NCBI RefSeq assembly: GCF_003097495.1
Contig: NZ_QEOP01000002.1
Span: 930,001 to 994,000, forward strand
Reading direction: 5' to 3'
Length of the DNA: 64,000 bases
Source: Amnibacterium flavum
Lineage (GTDB): Bacteria > Actinomycetota > Actinomycetes > Actinomycetales > Microbacteriaceae
Position numbers and translations under genes: made by a program. The notes under the pieces are model-generated. The model was not told the DNA's origin. It did no database searches and saw only the letters and a program-made list of their open reading frames with translations. Shown here piece after piece: positions 17,728 to 27,000 of the stretch (position 1 is its first letter; each line of letters begins with the position of its first letter).

Positions 17728-19659
17728 GTGAGCAACCCGCAGCAGATCCCCGACGAGCAGGCCCGGGGTGGGGGACTCGAGGCGATCGAAGGGTTCCCGA
17801 TGACGGATCGGGCCTCGGCGACCGACGGCCGGAACGGCGCCTCGGCCGAGCACGACGCCCACCCTCACGCCTGGACCCAGGTGGGCCCAACCGACCATGC
17901 TTGGACGGGGGGACTCTCCCCGTCGTTCCCCGAGCGGGCGGCGTGGGGCACGGCCGGCAAGCTCCGTGCGTGGCAGGAGGAGGCGCTCACCCTCTACTTC
18001 GAGCGCGAGCCCCGCGACTTCCTCGCGGCCGCCACCCCCGGCGCCGGCAAGACCACCTTCGCCCTGCGTCTCGCGAAGGAGCTGCTCGCCCGCGGTCAGA
18101 TCGATCGCATCACCGTCGTCGCACCGACCGAGCACCTCAAGAGCCAGTGGGCCGACGCCGCCGAGCGCGTCGCCATCCACCTGAACCCCTCCTTCCGAAA
18201 CAAAGACCGCTGGTACGGGCGGCACTTCCACGGGATCGCCGTCACCTACGCGCAGGTCGTCGCCGACGCCGCCCTGCACCGGGAACTGACGGTGAGCGCG
18301 CGCACGCTGGTGATCCTCGACGAGGTCCACCACGGTGGTGACGCGCTCAGCTGGGGCGACGCCATCCGCGAGGCGTTCGAATCGGCGGAGCGACGGCTCT
18401 CCCTGAGCGGCACCCCGTTCCGCTCCGACACGGCGCCCATCCCGTTCGTCGAGTACGGACCCGACCAGCACGGAATCCGCGTCTCGCGCACCGACTACGC
18501 CTACGGCTACGACCGGGCGCTGCAAGACGGCGTCGTCCGCCCGGTGCTCTTCATGGTCTACGCGGGCAGCATGCGCTGGCGGACCTCGGCGGGTGAGGAG
18601 ATGGAGGCGAAGCTCGGCGAGGGCAACACCAAGGACATCACCTCCCAGGCCTGGCGCACCGCGCTCGATCCGTCGGGGGAGTGGATCCCCTCGGTTCTGC
18701 GCGCCGCCGACCTGCGTCTCACCGAGGTGCGCCGCGGGGTGCCCGACGCCGGTGGGCTGGTCATCGCGACTGATCAGTTCGTCGCCCGCGCCTACGCACG
18801 AATCCTCGAGGAGATCTGCGGCGAGGAGGTCACGGTCGTCCTGTCCGACGACAAGGGCGCATCGGACCGGATCGCCGAGTACGCCGCGAACGAGAAGCGC
18901 TGGATGGTTGCCGTCCGGATGGTGTCGGAGGGCGTCGACATCCCCCGGCTCGCCGTGGGCGTCTACGCGACCTCGTCGGCGACGCCGCTGTTCTTCGCGC
19001 AGGCCATCGGCCGCTTCGTGCGCGCCCGTCGGCGCGGCGAGACCGCGTCGGTGTTCCTGCCGAACGTACCGAGCCTGATGGCGCTGGCGAACAGCATGGA
19101 GGTGCAGCGCGATCACGCCCTCGACCGCCGCGACTCCGACGAGAACCCCAACGGTCCGGGGCTCGAGGACGGCCTGCTCCAGGCGGCCGAGAGGTCCGAC
19201 AAGGCATCCGACGCGCTCACCCAGGAGTTCGAGTTCCAGGCCGTCAGCTCGGACGCGATGTTCGACCGTGTGCTCTACGAAGGCGGCGAGTTCGGCTTCG
19301 AGGCCGACACGGGCAGCGACGAGGAGCTCGACTTCATCGGCATCCCGGGTCTGCTCGAACCCGACCAGGTGAGGGATCTGCTCCGGCACCGGCAGTCGCG
19401 TCAGCAGGGCCGGCGGGAGGCGAAACCGCAGCGCGAGGCCGGATCCGCCGAGCCTGCGCCGATGTACCGCAACCTGAAGGAGCAGCGGGCCCTGCTCAAC
19501 TCCCTGGTCGGGTTGTGGTCGAAGACGTCGGGCGACAGCCACGGCATCATCCACGCCGAGCTGCGCCGCATCTGCGGCGGCCCCGCCGTCGCCCAGGCGA
19601 GCGTCACGCAGCTGCAGTCCCGCATCGAGCTGATTCGCAAGAGGATGGCCGGACACTAG
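17728..19659 (+). CDS. SF2 DEAD/DEAH-type helicase
   Basis: The 643-residue protein has the superfamily 2 motifs: Q-like KLRAWQEEAL, Walker A ATPGAGKTTFALRLA, Ia VVAPTEHLKSQW, Walker B LVILDEVHHGG, III LSLSGTPFRSD, V VSEGVDIPRLAVG and VI FAQAIGRFVRARRRGET. The C-terminal 200 residues are charged and unassigned. It resembles XPB/type-III-restriction-like translocases found widely in Actinobacteria. The GTG at 17728 follows TACCAT; an ATG at 17800 with GAAGGG upstream is a credible alternative that removes 24 residues. It ends 5 bp before the Pyr_excise-domain gene, so the two are probably co-transcribed. Confidence 0.88.
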   Translation: MSNPQQIPDEQARGGGLEAIEGFPMTDRASATDGRNGASAEHDAHPHAWTQVGPTDHAWTGGLSPSFPERAAWGTAGKLRAWQEEALTLYFEREPRDFLAAATPGAGKTTFALRLAKELLARGQIDRITVVAPTEHLKSQWADAAERVAIHLNPSFRNKDRWYGRHFHGIAVTYAQVVADAALHRELTVSARTLVILDEVHHGGDALSWGDAIREAFESAERRLSLSGTPFRSDTAPIPFVEYGPDQHGIRVSRTDYAYGYDRALQDGVVRPVLFMVYAGSMRWRTSAGEEMEAKLGEGNTKDITSQAWRTALDPSGEWIPSVLRAADLRLTEVRRGVPDAGGLVIATDQFVARAYARILEEICGEEVTVVLSDDKGASDRIAEYAANEKRWMVAVRMVSEGVDIPRLAVGVYATSSATPLFFAQAIGRFVRARRRGETASVFLPNVPSLMALANSMEVQRDHALDRRDSDENPNGPGLEDGLLQAAERSDKASDALTQEFEFQAVSSDAMFDRVLYEGGEFGFEADTGSDEELDFIGIPGLLEPDQVRDLLRHRQSRQQGRREAKPQREAGSAEPAPMYRNLKEQRALLNSLVGLWSKTSGDSHGIIHAELRRICGGPAVAQASVTQLQSRIELIRKRMAGH

Positions 19660-19664
19660 TAAAG

Positions 19665-20519
19665 ATGCAGACCTTCCTGCCGTTCGAAGATTTCGATGCA
19701 TCGATGCGCGTGCTCGACCAGGCGCGTCTCGGCAAGCAGCGGGTCGAGACGCTGCAGGTACTGCGGTCGCTGCTGCTGCCGAGCTACGGCTGGCAGAACC
19801 ATCCGGTGAGTCGGATGTGGCGCGGCTTCGTTCCGGGACTCACCGCCTATGGTCTGTCGAACGTTCGCGAGTGGACGGCTCGCGGCCACGCGGACAGCAC
19901 GTCAGCGCTCATCCGCGAATTCGCCCCCGAGGTCGACGGTCTGACGCAGGAGGCCCTCGCGGCGCGCGGCCTCCTGCCGCGCTGGGTCGGGGACGAGGAA
20001 GTGCACCGCAGTCACCGCTCCAACCTGATCCGCAAGGACCCGAGCTTCTACGAGCCGCTCTTCCCCGGCACTCCCGGCGACCTCGAGTACGTCTGGCCCG
20101 GCGTCGGCATCGGCACGACGACGGGTCCCGAGCTCGGCGATCCGGTCTGGATCGTGCGAGCGCAGGACGATGCGGAACTCGATCTCTGGCGCACGCAGGA
20201 CTTCGTCGCCGTCGGCGAGCTGTCGCCCCGGGGCAAGGACACCCCCGCCTGGAGAGCCCAGGTCACCGCGTTCGTCGACGCGATCGTCCCGGGAAGCGTC
20301 GCGGGAGTACTCGTCGGCAACGCGGATCGAGTCGAGCGGGTCGAGGTCAGCGGCGAGCTCGGCAGTTCGGTGACCGACGACGGTCGCGCCTACCTGACCC
20401 GGGAAGCGCATTTCGTCGGGTCTTGGGATCGCTCCGACTTCGCGATCCCGGCGACCCTGCAGGACCCGCGCTCGGTCTTCGAGACGAATCTCGCCGCGTC
20501 GCCCGGTTCGGCCCGGTAG
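19665..20519 (+). CDS. MSMEG_6728/Pyr_excise family protein with extra C-terminal domain
   Basis: Residues 1-147 match the MSMEG_6728 family, related to T4 pyrimidine-dimer DNA glycosylase: MQTFLPFEDFDASMRVLDQARLGKQR, SYGWQNHPVSRMWRG and SHRSNLIRKDPSFY. The usual protein ends near here. This one continues to residue 284 with a beta-rich segment, DPVWIVRAQDDAE then DFVAVGEL then FVDAIVPGSVAGVL. That layout loosely resembles the small domain in front of Mrr-type restriction enzymes, but this is only a visual resemblance. The ATG at 19665 lies 5 bp after the helicase stop. DNA repair or restriction is a plausible role; activity is unproven. Confidence 0.82.
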   Translation: MQTFLPFEDFDASMRVLDQARLGKQRVETLQVLRSLLLPSYGWQNHPVSRMWRGFVPGLTAYGLSNVREWTARGHADSTSALIREFAPEVDGLTQEALAARGLLPRWVGDEEVHRSHRSNLIRKDPSFYEPLFPGTPGDLEYVWPGVGIGTTTGPELGDPVWIVRAQDDAELDLWRTQDFVAVGELSPRGKDTPAWRAQVTAFVDAIVPGSVAGVLVGNADRVERVEVSGELGSSVTDDGRAYLTREAHFVGSWDRSDFAIPATLQDPRSVFETNLAASPGSAR

Positions 20520-20558
20520 ATCGCGCTCAGAGAGGCGGAACCGGGCGACTCGGCGGTC

Positions 20559-21419
20559 TCAGGTCAGCTCTGCCAGCAGGCCGGGCAGTTCGACGGTCAG
20601 CTCGCGGGCCAGGAAGCCGAGCGGGCCGACCCTCTCGGAGAGCCGGTCACCGGCTCGGGCGTGGAGGTAGGTCGCCCAGCAGGCGGCTTCAGCCAGGTCC
20701 GTGCCTCGGGCGGCGAGCCCGGCGAGGGCTCCCGCGAGCACGTCTCCGCTGCCGGAGGTGCCGAGGCCCGGGCCGCCCGCCTCGATGCTCCAGAGCGCAC
20801 CGTCGGGACCCGCGATGAGGCTCTGGCAGGAGACCACCGCGCCGAAGCGGTCGGCGATCTCGAGCAGGTCGGAACCGAGGCAGTCGATCTCGCGGCCTAG
20901 CAGGAGGCCCGCCTCGGTCGCGTTCGGCGTCAGCGCGAGGCGCCCCGTCAGGCTGTCGCCGAGGGAGTCGTCATGGGTGAGGGCTCCGAGTGCGTAGGCG
21001 TCGAGCAGCACCCGCGCCTCCGGGCCGATCATGGGGATGAAATTGCGCAACAGCTCGACCGTCTCGTCGGCGTCGTCGAGTCCGGGCCCGATGACGATGC
21101 AGTCCGCGTCGATCTCGTCGGTCAGACGCCATGCCGCCGACGAGGCGACGGCGCCTGCCCGTGTCTCGGGGAGTCCGGTGACTCCCGCCTCGGGGAATGC
21201 GACCGCCAGCGCGGGGGCGACGGCATCCGCGACGGCGAGAGTCAGCCGCCCGGCCCCTACCCGCAGAGCGGACATCCCGGCGAGGGCGACGGCTCCGGGG
21301 GTCTTCCGCGCGCCGCCGATGATGAGGACGTCTCCGCGATCCTTCTTCGACGAGCCGGGCGCGGGCAGCGACCATCCCCGCAGGGTGTCGGCGTCGATCG
21401 GTTCCGGGTCGGTGCTCAC
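20559..21419 (-). CDS. nnrD: ADP-dependent NAD(P)H-hydrate dehydratase
   Basis: The 286-residue protein has the ribokinase-like fold of NnrD/YjeF C-terminal enzymes: KKDRGDVLIIGGARKTPGAVALAG, CIVIGPGLDD, LTPNATEAGLLLG and the phosphate-binding GLGTSGSGDVLAGALAGLAARG with catalytic Asp. It dehydrates damaged NADHX/NADPHX using ADP or ATP. It lacks the N-terminal epimerase domain seen in bifunctional Nnr, so it is the stand-alone form. The GTG at 21419 overlaps the stop of the upstream phosphatase gene by four bases. Confidence 0.9.
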   Translation of the reverse strand: MSTDPEPIDADTLRGWSLPAPGSSKKDRGDVLIIGGARKTPGAVALAGMSALRVGAGRLTLAVADAVAPALAVAFPEAGVTGLPETRAGAVASSAAWRLTDEIDADCIVIGPGLDDADETVELLRNFIPMIGPEARVLLDAYALGALTHDDSLGDSLTGRLALTPNATEAGLLLGREIDCLGSDLLEIADRFGAVVSCQSLIAGPDGALWSIEAGGPGLGTSGSGDVLAGALAGLAARGTDLAEAACWATYLHARAGDRLSERVGPLGFLARELTVELPGLLAELT

Positions 21420-22141
21420 GCCGGTTCCCCGGAGTGCTCGGTGACCTCGGCGTCGTGGCGTGCGAGGTGGTCGATGTCGCCGGCGGCCGTCGCCACCCAT
21501 TCGCCGTCCCGGTCCCGTTCGAGGCGCGTGATCGATGCGTTGGGGAGCGGGTAGCGGCGCACCTGATCGAGCAGGTCGGCTTCGTCGAGCCGTTCCGAGA
21601 CGTAGCGGATCAGCGAGACGACGGCGTCGTGGCAGACGATGAGCACCCGCTGGCCGTCGCATTCCCGGTCGATGTCGTCGAGGACGCTGCGCACCCGCAG
21701 GGCGACATCGGCCCACGACTCGCCCCCCGGCGGCCGGTAGTAGAACTTGCCGAGGAAGCGCCGTCGAGCCGCTTCGTCGGGATGAAGGCGGTCGACGCCG
21801 CGGGAGGTAAGACCGTCGAGGATTCCGAGCTCGCGATCGCGGAGTCTCTCGTCGACACGGGTGGGGAGGGCGAGACCGACGACACCGAGCGCGATCTCCG
21901 CCGTCTCCCGTGCCCTTCTGTACGGAGAGACCCAGACGACGTCGGGTCGGTCACGGCTCTCCGGGTCGGTGAGGTGCCGCCCGAAGGCCTCGGCTTGCTC
22001 GCGGCCGGTGGCCGAGAGCACCACATCGGCGTCGCGCGCGGGGACGGAAATCCTGTCGGACTGTCGACGCTCGGCGTCGGAGGCGGCGACGTTGGCCTCG
22101 CTCTCACCGTGTCGGACGAGGAGGAGTTCGAGGGCGGCCAT
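21416..22141 (-). CDS. Histidine phosphatase family protein
   Basis: The 241-residue protein begins LELLLVRHGESEANVAA, with the catalytic His. It also has VVLSATGREQAEAFGRHL, VSPYRRARETAEIAL, the RDRELGILDG acid region and VLIVCHDAVVSLIRYV with the second His. An insertion around residues 24-40 (ERRQSDRISVPARDADV) is longer than in the phosphatase at 8435-9049, and the two are not close paralogues. The ATG at 22141 has TAGTGT six bases upstream on its strand and no Shine-Dalgarno sequence, suggesting leaderless expression. It diverges from the ferritin-VIT gene. Confidence 0.88.
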   Translation of the reverse strand: MAALELLLVRHGESEANVAASDAERRQSDRISVPARDADVVLSATGREQAEAFGRHLTDPESRDRPDVVWVSPYRRARETAEIALGVVGLALPTRVDERLRDRELGILDGLTSRGVDRLHPDEAARRRFLGKFYYRPPGGESWADVALRVRSVLDDIDRECDGQRVLIVCHDAVVSLIRYVSERLDEADLLDQVRRYPLPNASITRLERDRDGEWVATAAGDIDHLARHDAEVTEHSGEPA

Positions 22142-22221
22142 GGGGCGACACTAGCGGCCGGTTCCGGAGGTCGAGCCGTGAGGTCCCTGGTGATGGCCGG
22201 GGCATCTGGGACAATCGTCAG

Positions 22222-23301
22222 GTGACGATCGCCTCCGCATCATCCGAGCCCTCGTCCGCAGACGTCAGACGCTGGCGGCGCTACCTCGCCGACGAGCGCG
22301 CGGAGGCCCTCGTCTACCGCGACCTCGCCTCCCGGCGGGAGGGCGAGGAGAGGGCGATCCTGCTGGCTCTCGCCGACGCGGAGGGTCGGCACGAGCAGCA
22401 CTGGCGCGATCTTCTGGGTTCCCGGTTGCGGTCGGAGCCTCCGATCGGTCTCCGCACCCGGGTGCTCGCCTTCCTCGCGCGCCGGTTCGGTTCGGTCTTC
22501 GTGCTCGCCCTGGTGCAGCGCGCCGAGTCGCGCACGCCCTACGACGACGACACCGACGCCACCGATCAGATGGCCGCCGACGAGCGGATCCACGAGGAGG
22601 TCGTCCGCGGGCTCGCCGCGCGGGGACGCAGTCGGATCTCGGGCACCTTCCGAGCCGCGGTGTTCGGCGCCAACGACGGTCTCGTCAGCAACCTGGCCCT
22701 CGTCCTCGGTATCGGCGCGACGGGCGTGTCGCCTCAGACCGTTCTCTTCACCGGCATCGCCGGCCTCCTCGCGGGGGCCCTGTCGATGGGCGCGGGGGAG
22801 TACGTCTCGGTGCGATCCCAGCGCGAGCTGCTCTCCGGCTCGGCACCCAGCGCCCTGGCGAACCGCGCCGTCGCGGATCTCGATGTCGACGCCAACGAGC
22901 TCGCGCTGGTCTACCGCGCCAGAGGGATGAGCGAGATCGACTCGCTGGCGAAGGCCGCCTCAGTTCTGGCGGGCCGGGAATCGCTTCCCGGAGTCGCGAC
23001 GGGCGCTGATGAGCACGAGGCGATCGGCAGCGGCTGGAGTGCCGCGCTGTCGAGCTTCGTCTTCTTCGCCTCCGGCGCGATCATCCCCGTCATCCCGTAC
23101 CTCATCGGTCTGTCCGGCCTGCCGGCGATCGTGCTCGCGTCGGGCCTCGTCGGGGTCGCGCTGCTGGCGACGGGGACCGTGGTCGGGCTGCTGTCGGGCA
23201 CGTCGCTGCTCTGGCGCGCGATCCGGCAGCTGCTGATCGGTCTCGGCGCCGCGGCGGTCACCTACCTGCTCGGACTCGTGTTCGGTGCGAGCCTCGGATG
23301 A
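22222..23301 (+). CDS. Ferritin-like/VIT1-CCC1 fusion transporter
   Basis: Residues 1-130 form a rubrerythrin/ferritin-like helical domain with ExxH-type ligands: ERAEALVYRDLASRREGEE, EGRHEQHWRDLLG and ADERIHEEVVRGL. The remaining 220 residues are a VIT1/CCC1 membrane domain: AAVFGANDGLVSNLALVLG (TM1 signature), then SMGAGEYVSVRSQREL, then three or four more spans. VIT1 proteins export Fe2+ or Mn2+ across membranes, and the ferritin-like domain may sense or oxidise iron. The GTG at 22222 lies six bases after GACAAT, with no Shine-Dalgarno sequence. Its stop overlaps the acylphosphatase start (ATGA). Confidence 0.9.
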   Translation: MTIASASSEPSSADVRRWRRYLADERAEALVYRDLASRREGEERAILLALADAEGRHEQHWRDLLGSRLRSEPPIGLRTRVLAFLARRFGSVFVLALVQRAESRTPYDDDTDATDQMAADERIHEEVVRGLAARGRSRISGTFRAAVFGANDGLVSNLALVLGIGATGVSPQTVLFTGIAGLLAGALSMGAGEYVSVRSQRELLSGSAPSALANRAVADLDVDANELALVYRARGMSEIDSLAKAASVLAGRESLPGVATGADEHEAIGSGWSAALSSFVFFASGAIIPVIPYLIGLSGLPAIVLASGLVGVALLATGTVVGLLSGTSLLWRAIRQLLIGLGAAAVTYLLGLVFGASLG

Positions 23302-23594
23302 CCATGACAGACATGGATCAGGAGGGTGCTGTCGCTCGCAAGGTGCTCGTCTCGGGTCGCGTGCAGGGTGTCGGATTCCGGGTGGCGACCGTGGAGGCCG
23401 CCCGCCGTATCGGTGTGGCGGGCACGGTGCGGAATCTGTTCGACGGCAGGGTGGAGGCGATCATCGAGGGCGCACCCCAGGTGGTGGAGCAGATGCTCGA
23501 CTGGCTGCGCTCGGGTCCGCCGACCGCTCGGGTCGAGCAGGTGCAGGTGACGGAGGCGCGCCCGACCGGCGCCTCGGGATTCGAGTTGCGGTGA
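23298..23594 (+). CDS. acyP: Acylphosphatase
   Basis: The 98-residue protein has the acylphosphatase signature ARKVLVSGRVQGVGFRVATVEAA, with the phosphate-binding loop GRVQGVGFR and catalytic Arg, and GTVRNLFDGRVEAIIEG with the conserved Asn. It hydrolyses acyl phosphates such as acetyl or carbamoyl phosphate in the cytoplasm. The first 13 residues precede the core, so a later start is possible. It overlaps the transporter gene before it and the GNAT gene after it by four bases each, so all three are one translationally coupled operon. Confidence 0.92.
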   Translation: MTMTDMDQEGAVARKVLVSGRVQGVGFRVATVEAARRIGVAGTVRNLFDGRVEAIIEGAPQVVEQMLDWLRSGPPTARVEQVQVTEARPTGASGFELR

Positions 23595-24040
23595 GCATCC
23601 CCACCCTGCATGTGGCGGGGCTCGCCGAGATGCAGAGCCGCACCCTCTACCAGCTGCTCCGACTGCGGATCGACGTGTTCGTCGTGGAGCAGCATGCCGC
23701 GTACGCCGACATCGACGGTCGCGACGCCGAGCCCGGCGCACTGCTGGTCTGGGCCGAGGACGAGTCGGGGACCGTCATCAGCACCGCTCGGGTGCTGCGG
23801 GAACCGGGCGGGATGCGGATCGGCCGGGTCGCGACGGCTCCGTCGGCGCGCGGGCGGGGGATCGCCGCGGCGATCATGAGGCACTCCATCAGCCTCTGCG
23901 GGGATGCGGAGATCCTGCTCGACGCCCAGGCGCAGCTCACCGACTGGTACGCCGGGTTCGGCTTCGAACTCGCGGGCGGGGAGTACCTCGAGGACGGCAT
24001 CCCACACTTCCCGATGCGCCGACCCGCGGTGGGCGCCTGA
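23591..24040 (+). CDS. ElaA-type GNAT acetyltransferase
   Basis: The 149-residue protein shows the ElaA subgroup pattern of GNAT enzymes: LYQLLRLRIDVFVVEQHAAYADIDGRD at the N-terminus, the acetyl-CoA loop RVATAPSARGRGIAAAIM (Q/RxxGxG/A), and LDAQAQLTDWYAGFGFELAGGEYLEDGIPHFPM at the C-terminus. It should transfer an acetyl group from acetyl-CoA to an unknown acceptor. The GTG at 23591 overlaps the acylphosphatase stop (GTGA). It ends 21 bp from the convergent dnaE2 gene. Confidence 0.9.
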   Translation: MSIPTLHVAGLAEMQSRTLYQLLRLRIDVFVVEQHAAYADIDGRDAEPGALLVWAEDESGTVISTARVLREPGGMRIGRVATAPSARGRGIAAAIMRHSISLCGDAEILLDAQAQLTDWYAGFGFELAGGEYLEDGIPHFPMRRPAVGA

Positions 24041-24061
24041 CCCTCCGCCGAGGCGACGGCG

Positions 24062-27000
24062 TCAGCGGAAGTCCCGGGAGACGTTCCGGACCCCGATGGT
24101 CAAGGGCTCGAAGCGGTCGGCGAGCACGTTGACGACGCCCTCGGGTGTGCGCTCGAGCACACCGCGGATGATCATGGCGGGTGCCTCCCGGGCGATGCGG
24201 CGGAAGCGCTGCCACACCCCAACGCTGCAGATCACGTTGACCATGCCCGTCTCGTCCTCGAGGTTGATGAACGTGACGCCCGACGCGGTCGCGGGGCGCT
24301 GCCGGTGGATGACGACGCCGCCCACTTCGATGCGCCGCCCCGTCTCGGCGGTGCGCAGACTCTCGGAGGACAGCACTCCCCGTTCGGTGAGGCGGGTGCG
24401 GACGAAGGTGATCGGATGCTCGCCCGGGGAGATGCCGGTGGCCCACAGGTCGGATGCCACCTGTTCTGCGTCGGAGAGGATCGGCAGAAGGGGAGGCTGC
24501 ACCGTCATCACGGTGCCGGGCAGGTAGTCGGCTCGCTCCTTCGCCGCGGCTCCCGCCCCCCAGAGGGCCTCGCGCTGGCCGAGACCCATCGAGGAGAAGG
24601 CGTCGGCCGCGGAGAGCGCCTCGATCTGCGCCGCCGTCAGGCGGACCCGACGGGCGAGGTCGGCCTGGCTGGTGAAGTCGCCGCCACGGTCGCGTTCGTC
24701 GACGATGCGCTGCGCCACCTTCTCGTCGATGCCGTTCACCTCGGTGAGCCCGAGCCGCACCGCGTGATGGGCGTCGCGCCGGTGGAGGTGGTAGTCGATC
24801 GGTGCGGTCCTGTCGAAGCGGGCGGTCACGTCGGGCTGCAGATGATCGAGGCAGGAGTCGCGCCCGCTCGGGCCGGTCTTCTCGCCAAGGGGTTCGAGGT
24901 CGGCCCAGACACCGGAGCGCAGGATGTCGGGGCGAAGCACCTCGACCCCGTGCCGTTTCGCGTCGGCGGTGAGCGACTGCGGGGAGTAGAACCCCATGGG
25001 CTGTGCGCGCAGCAGCGAGGCGAGGAACAGTCCTGGATAGTGCAGTCGCATCCAGGCGCTCGCGTAGACGATGAGGGCGAAGCTGATCGAGTGGCTCTCG
25101 GCGAAGCCGAAGTCGGCGAACGCCTCGATCTGCCGGTAGATGAGCTCTGCCGTATCGCCGAAGATGCCGTTCTCGGCCATTCCGGCGAAGAGCTTCTCCT
25201 TCAGCGACTCGATCTTCTCGAGCCCGCGTTTCGACCCCATCGCACGGCGGAGCAGGTCGGCGTCCTCACCCGTGCAGCCGCCGACGACCATGGCGATCTG
25301 CATGAGCTGCTCCTGGAAGATCGGCACCCCCAGCGTGCGCTTGAGCACCGGCTCGAGCTTGGGGTGCAGGTAGCTGACCTGCTCCTCGCCGACCCGGCGT
25401 CGCACGAACGGGTGGACCGCCTTGCCCTGGATCGGACCGGGCCGGATGAGGGCGACCTCGACGACGAGGTCGTAGAAGCGACGCGGCTGCAGGCGGGGCA
25501 GGGTGGCGATCTGCGCTCGGCTCTCGACCTGGAACACCCCGACGGAGTCGGCCCTGCAGAGCTGGTCGTAGACCCCCTGCTCCTCGCGGGGCAGAGTGCC
25601 GAGATCCCAGCGTTCGCCGAAATGCCGGTCGGCGAGGTCGAAGGAGTACTGCAGGGCGGCGAGCATGCCGAGGCCGAGCAGGTCGAACTTGACGAGCCCC
25701 ATCCACGCGCAGTCGTCCTTGTCCCATTGCAGCACGGTGCGGCCCGGCATGCGCGCATGCTCGATGGGGCAGACCTCGCCGACGGGACGGTCGGTGAGCA
25801 CCATTCCGCCCGAGTGGATGCCGAGGTGCCGGGGGAACTTGAGCACCTGGCTGGCGAGGTCGACGACGGGGCCGGGGATGTCGTGGTCGTCGCTGTGCAC
25901 GACACCTCCCCAGCGCTCGACCTGCTTCGACCAGGCATCCTGCTGCCCGGTCGAGTGCCCGAGTGCCTTCGCCATGTCGCGCACCGCGTTCTTCGGACGG
26001 TAGGTGATGACGTTGGCGACCTGGGCGGCGTTCTGCCTGCCGTACTTGTCGTAGACGTACTGGATGATCTCCTCGCGCCGGTCGGAGTCGAAGTCGACGT
26101 CGATGTCGGGCTCCTCGTCGCGCATGCTCGACAGGAATCTCTCGAACGGCAGGCCGTAGAAGATCGAGTCGACCGCGGTGATGCCGAGCAGGTAGCAGAC
26201 CGCCGAGTTCGCGGCGGAACCGCGCCCCTGGCAGAGGATGCCGCGGCTCTTCGCCTCTTTGACGATGTCGTGGACGATGAGGAAGTAGCCGGGGAAGTCC
26301 TTCTTCTCGATCACGTCGAGTTCGCGTTCGATCCGTTCGACGGAGCTCTGCGGTGCCCCCGGGTAGCGGATCGGGATGGCCTCGCGCACGAGGTGCCGCA
26401 GCCAGCTCATCGGCGTATGCCCCTCGGGCACCTCCTGCTTGGGCAGGCCGGGGCGTGCGCTCTTGAGCGAGAAGGACAGGTCGGCGGCGAGGTCGACGGT
26501 GTTCTCCACGGCGCCGGGGTAGCGGGCGAAGCGGGCCGCCATCTCGGCCCCGGTCCGCAGGTGGGCGCCCGAGTTGGCCGGCAGCCAGCCGTCGAGCTCG
26601 TCGAGACTGCGCCGGGCGCGCACCGCGGCGAGTGCGCTCGCGAGACGGTGCCGTTCGGGCGTGGCGTAGTGGACGGCCCCTGTCGCGACCATGGGCAGGT
26701 GCCGGGCGGCAGCAAGTCGGGCGAGCGCGTCGTTGCGCAGCGAGTCGCCGGACAGTCCGTGATCGGTCAGCTCGACGACGACGCTGTCACGGCCGAACAG
26801 CTCGACGAGACGGTCGAGTTGACGCCCCGCAGCCTCGAGGTCGGGGGAGGCGGGATCACCGAGTGCGCTGCGGACGAGTCCCTTGCGGCATCCGGTCAGC
26901 ACGACCCAGTGCCCGTCGGCTCGGGCGGCGAGGTCGTCGAGACCGAACCGGGGGCTGCCCTTCTCCGCCCCGGGCGCCAGTTGGGCGGCGGTGATCGCGG

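Noticed and set aside
17728-19659. Type III restriction enzyme
   Set aside because: Only helicase motifs are present. There is no Mod methylase gene and no clear nuclease motif, so a restriction-system label is not justified.
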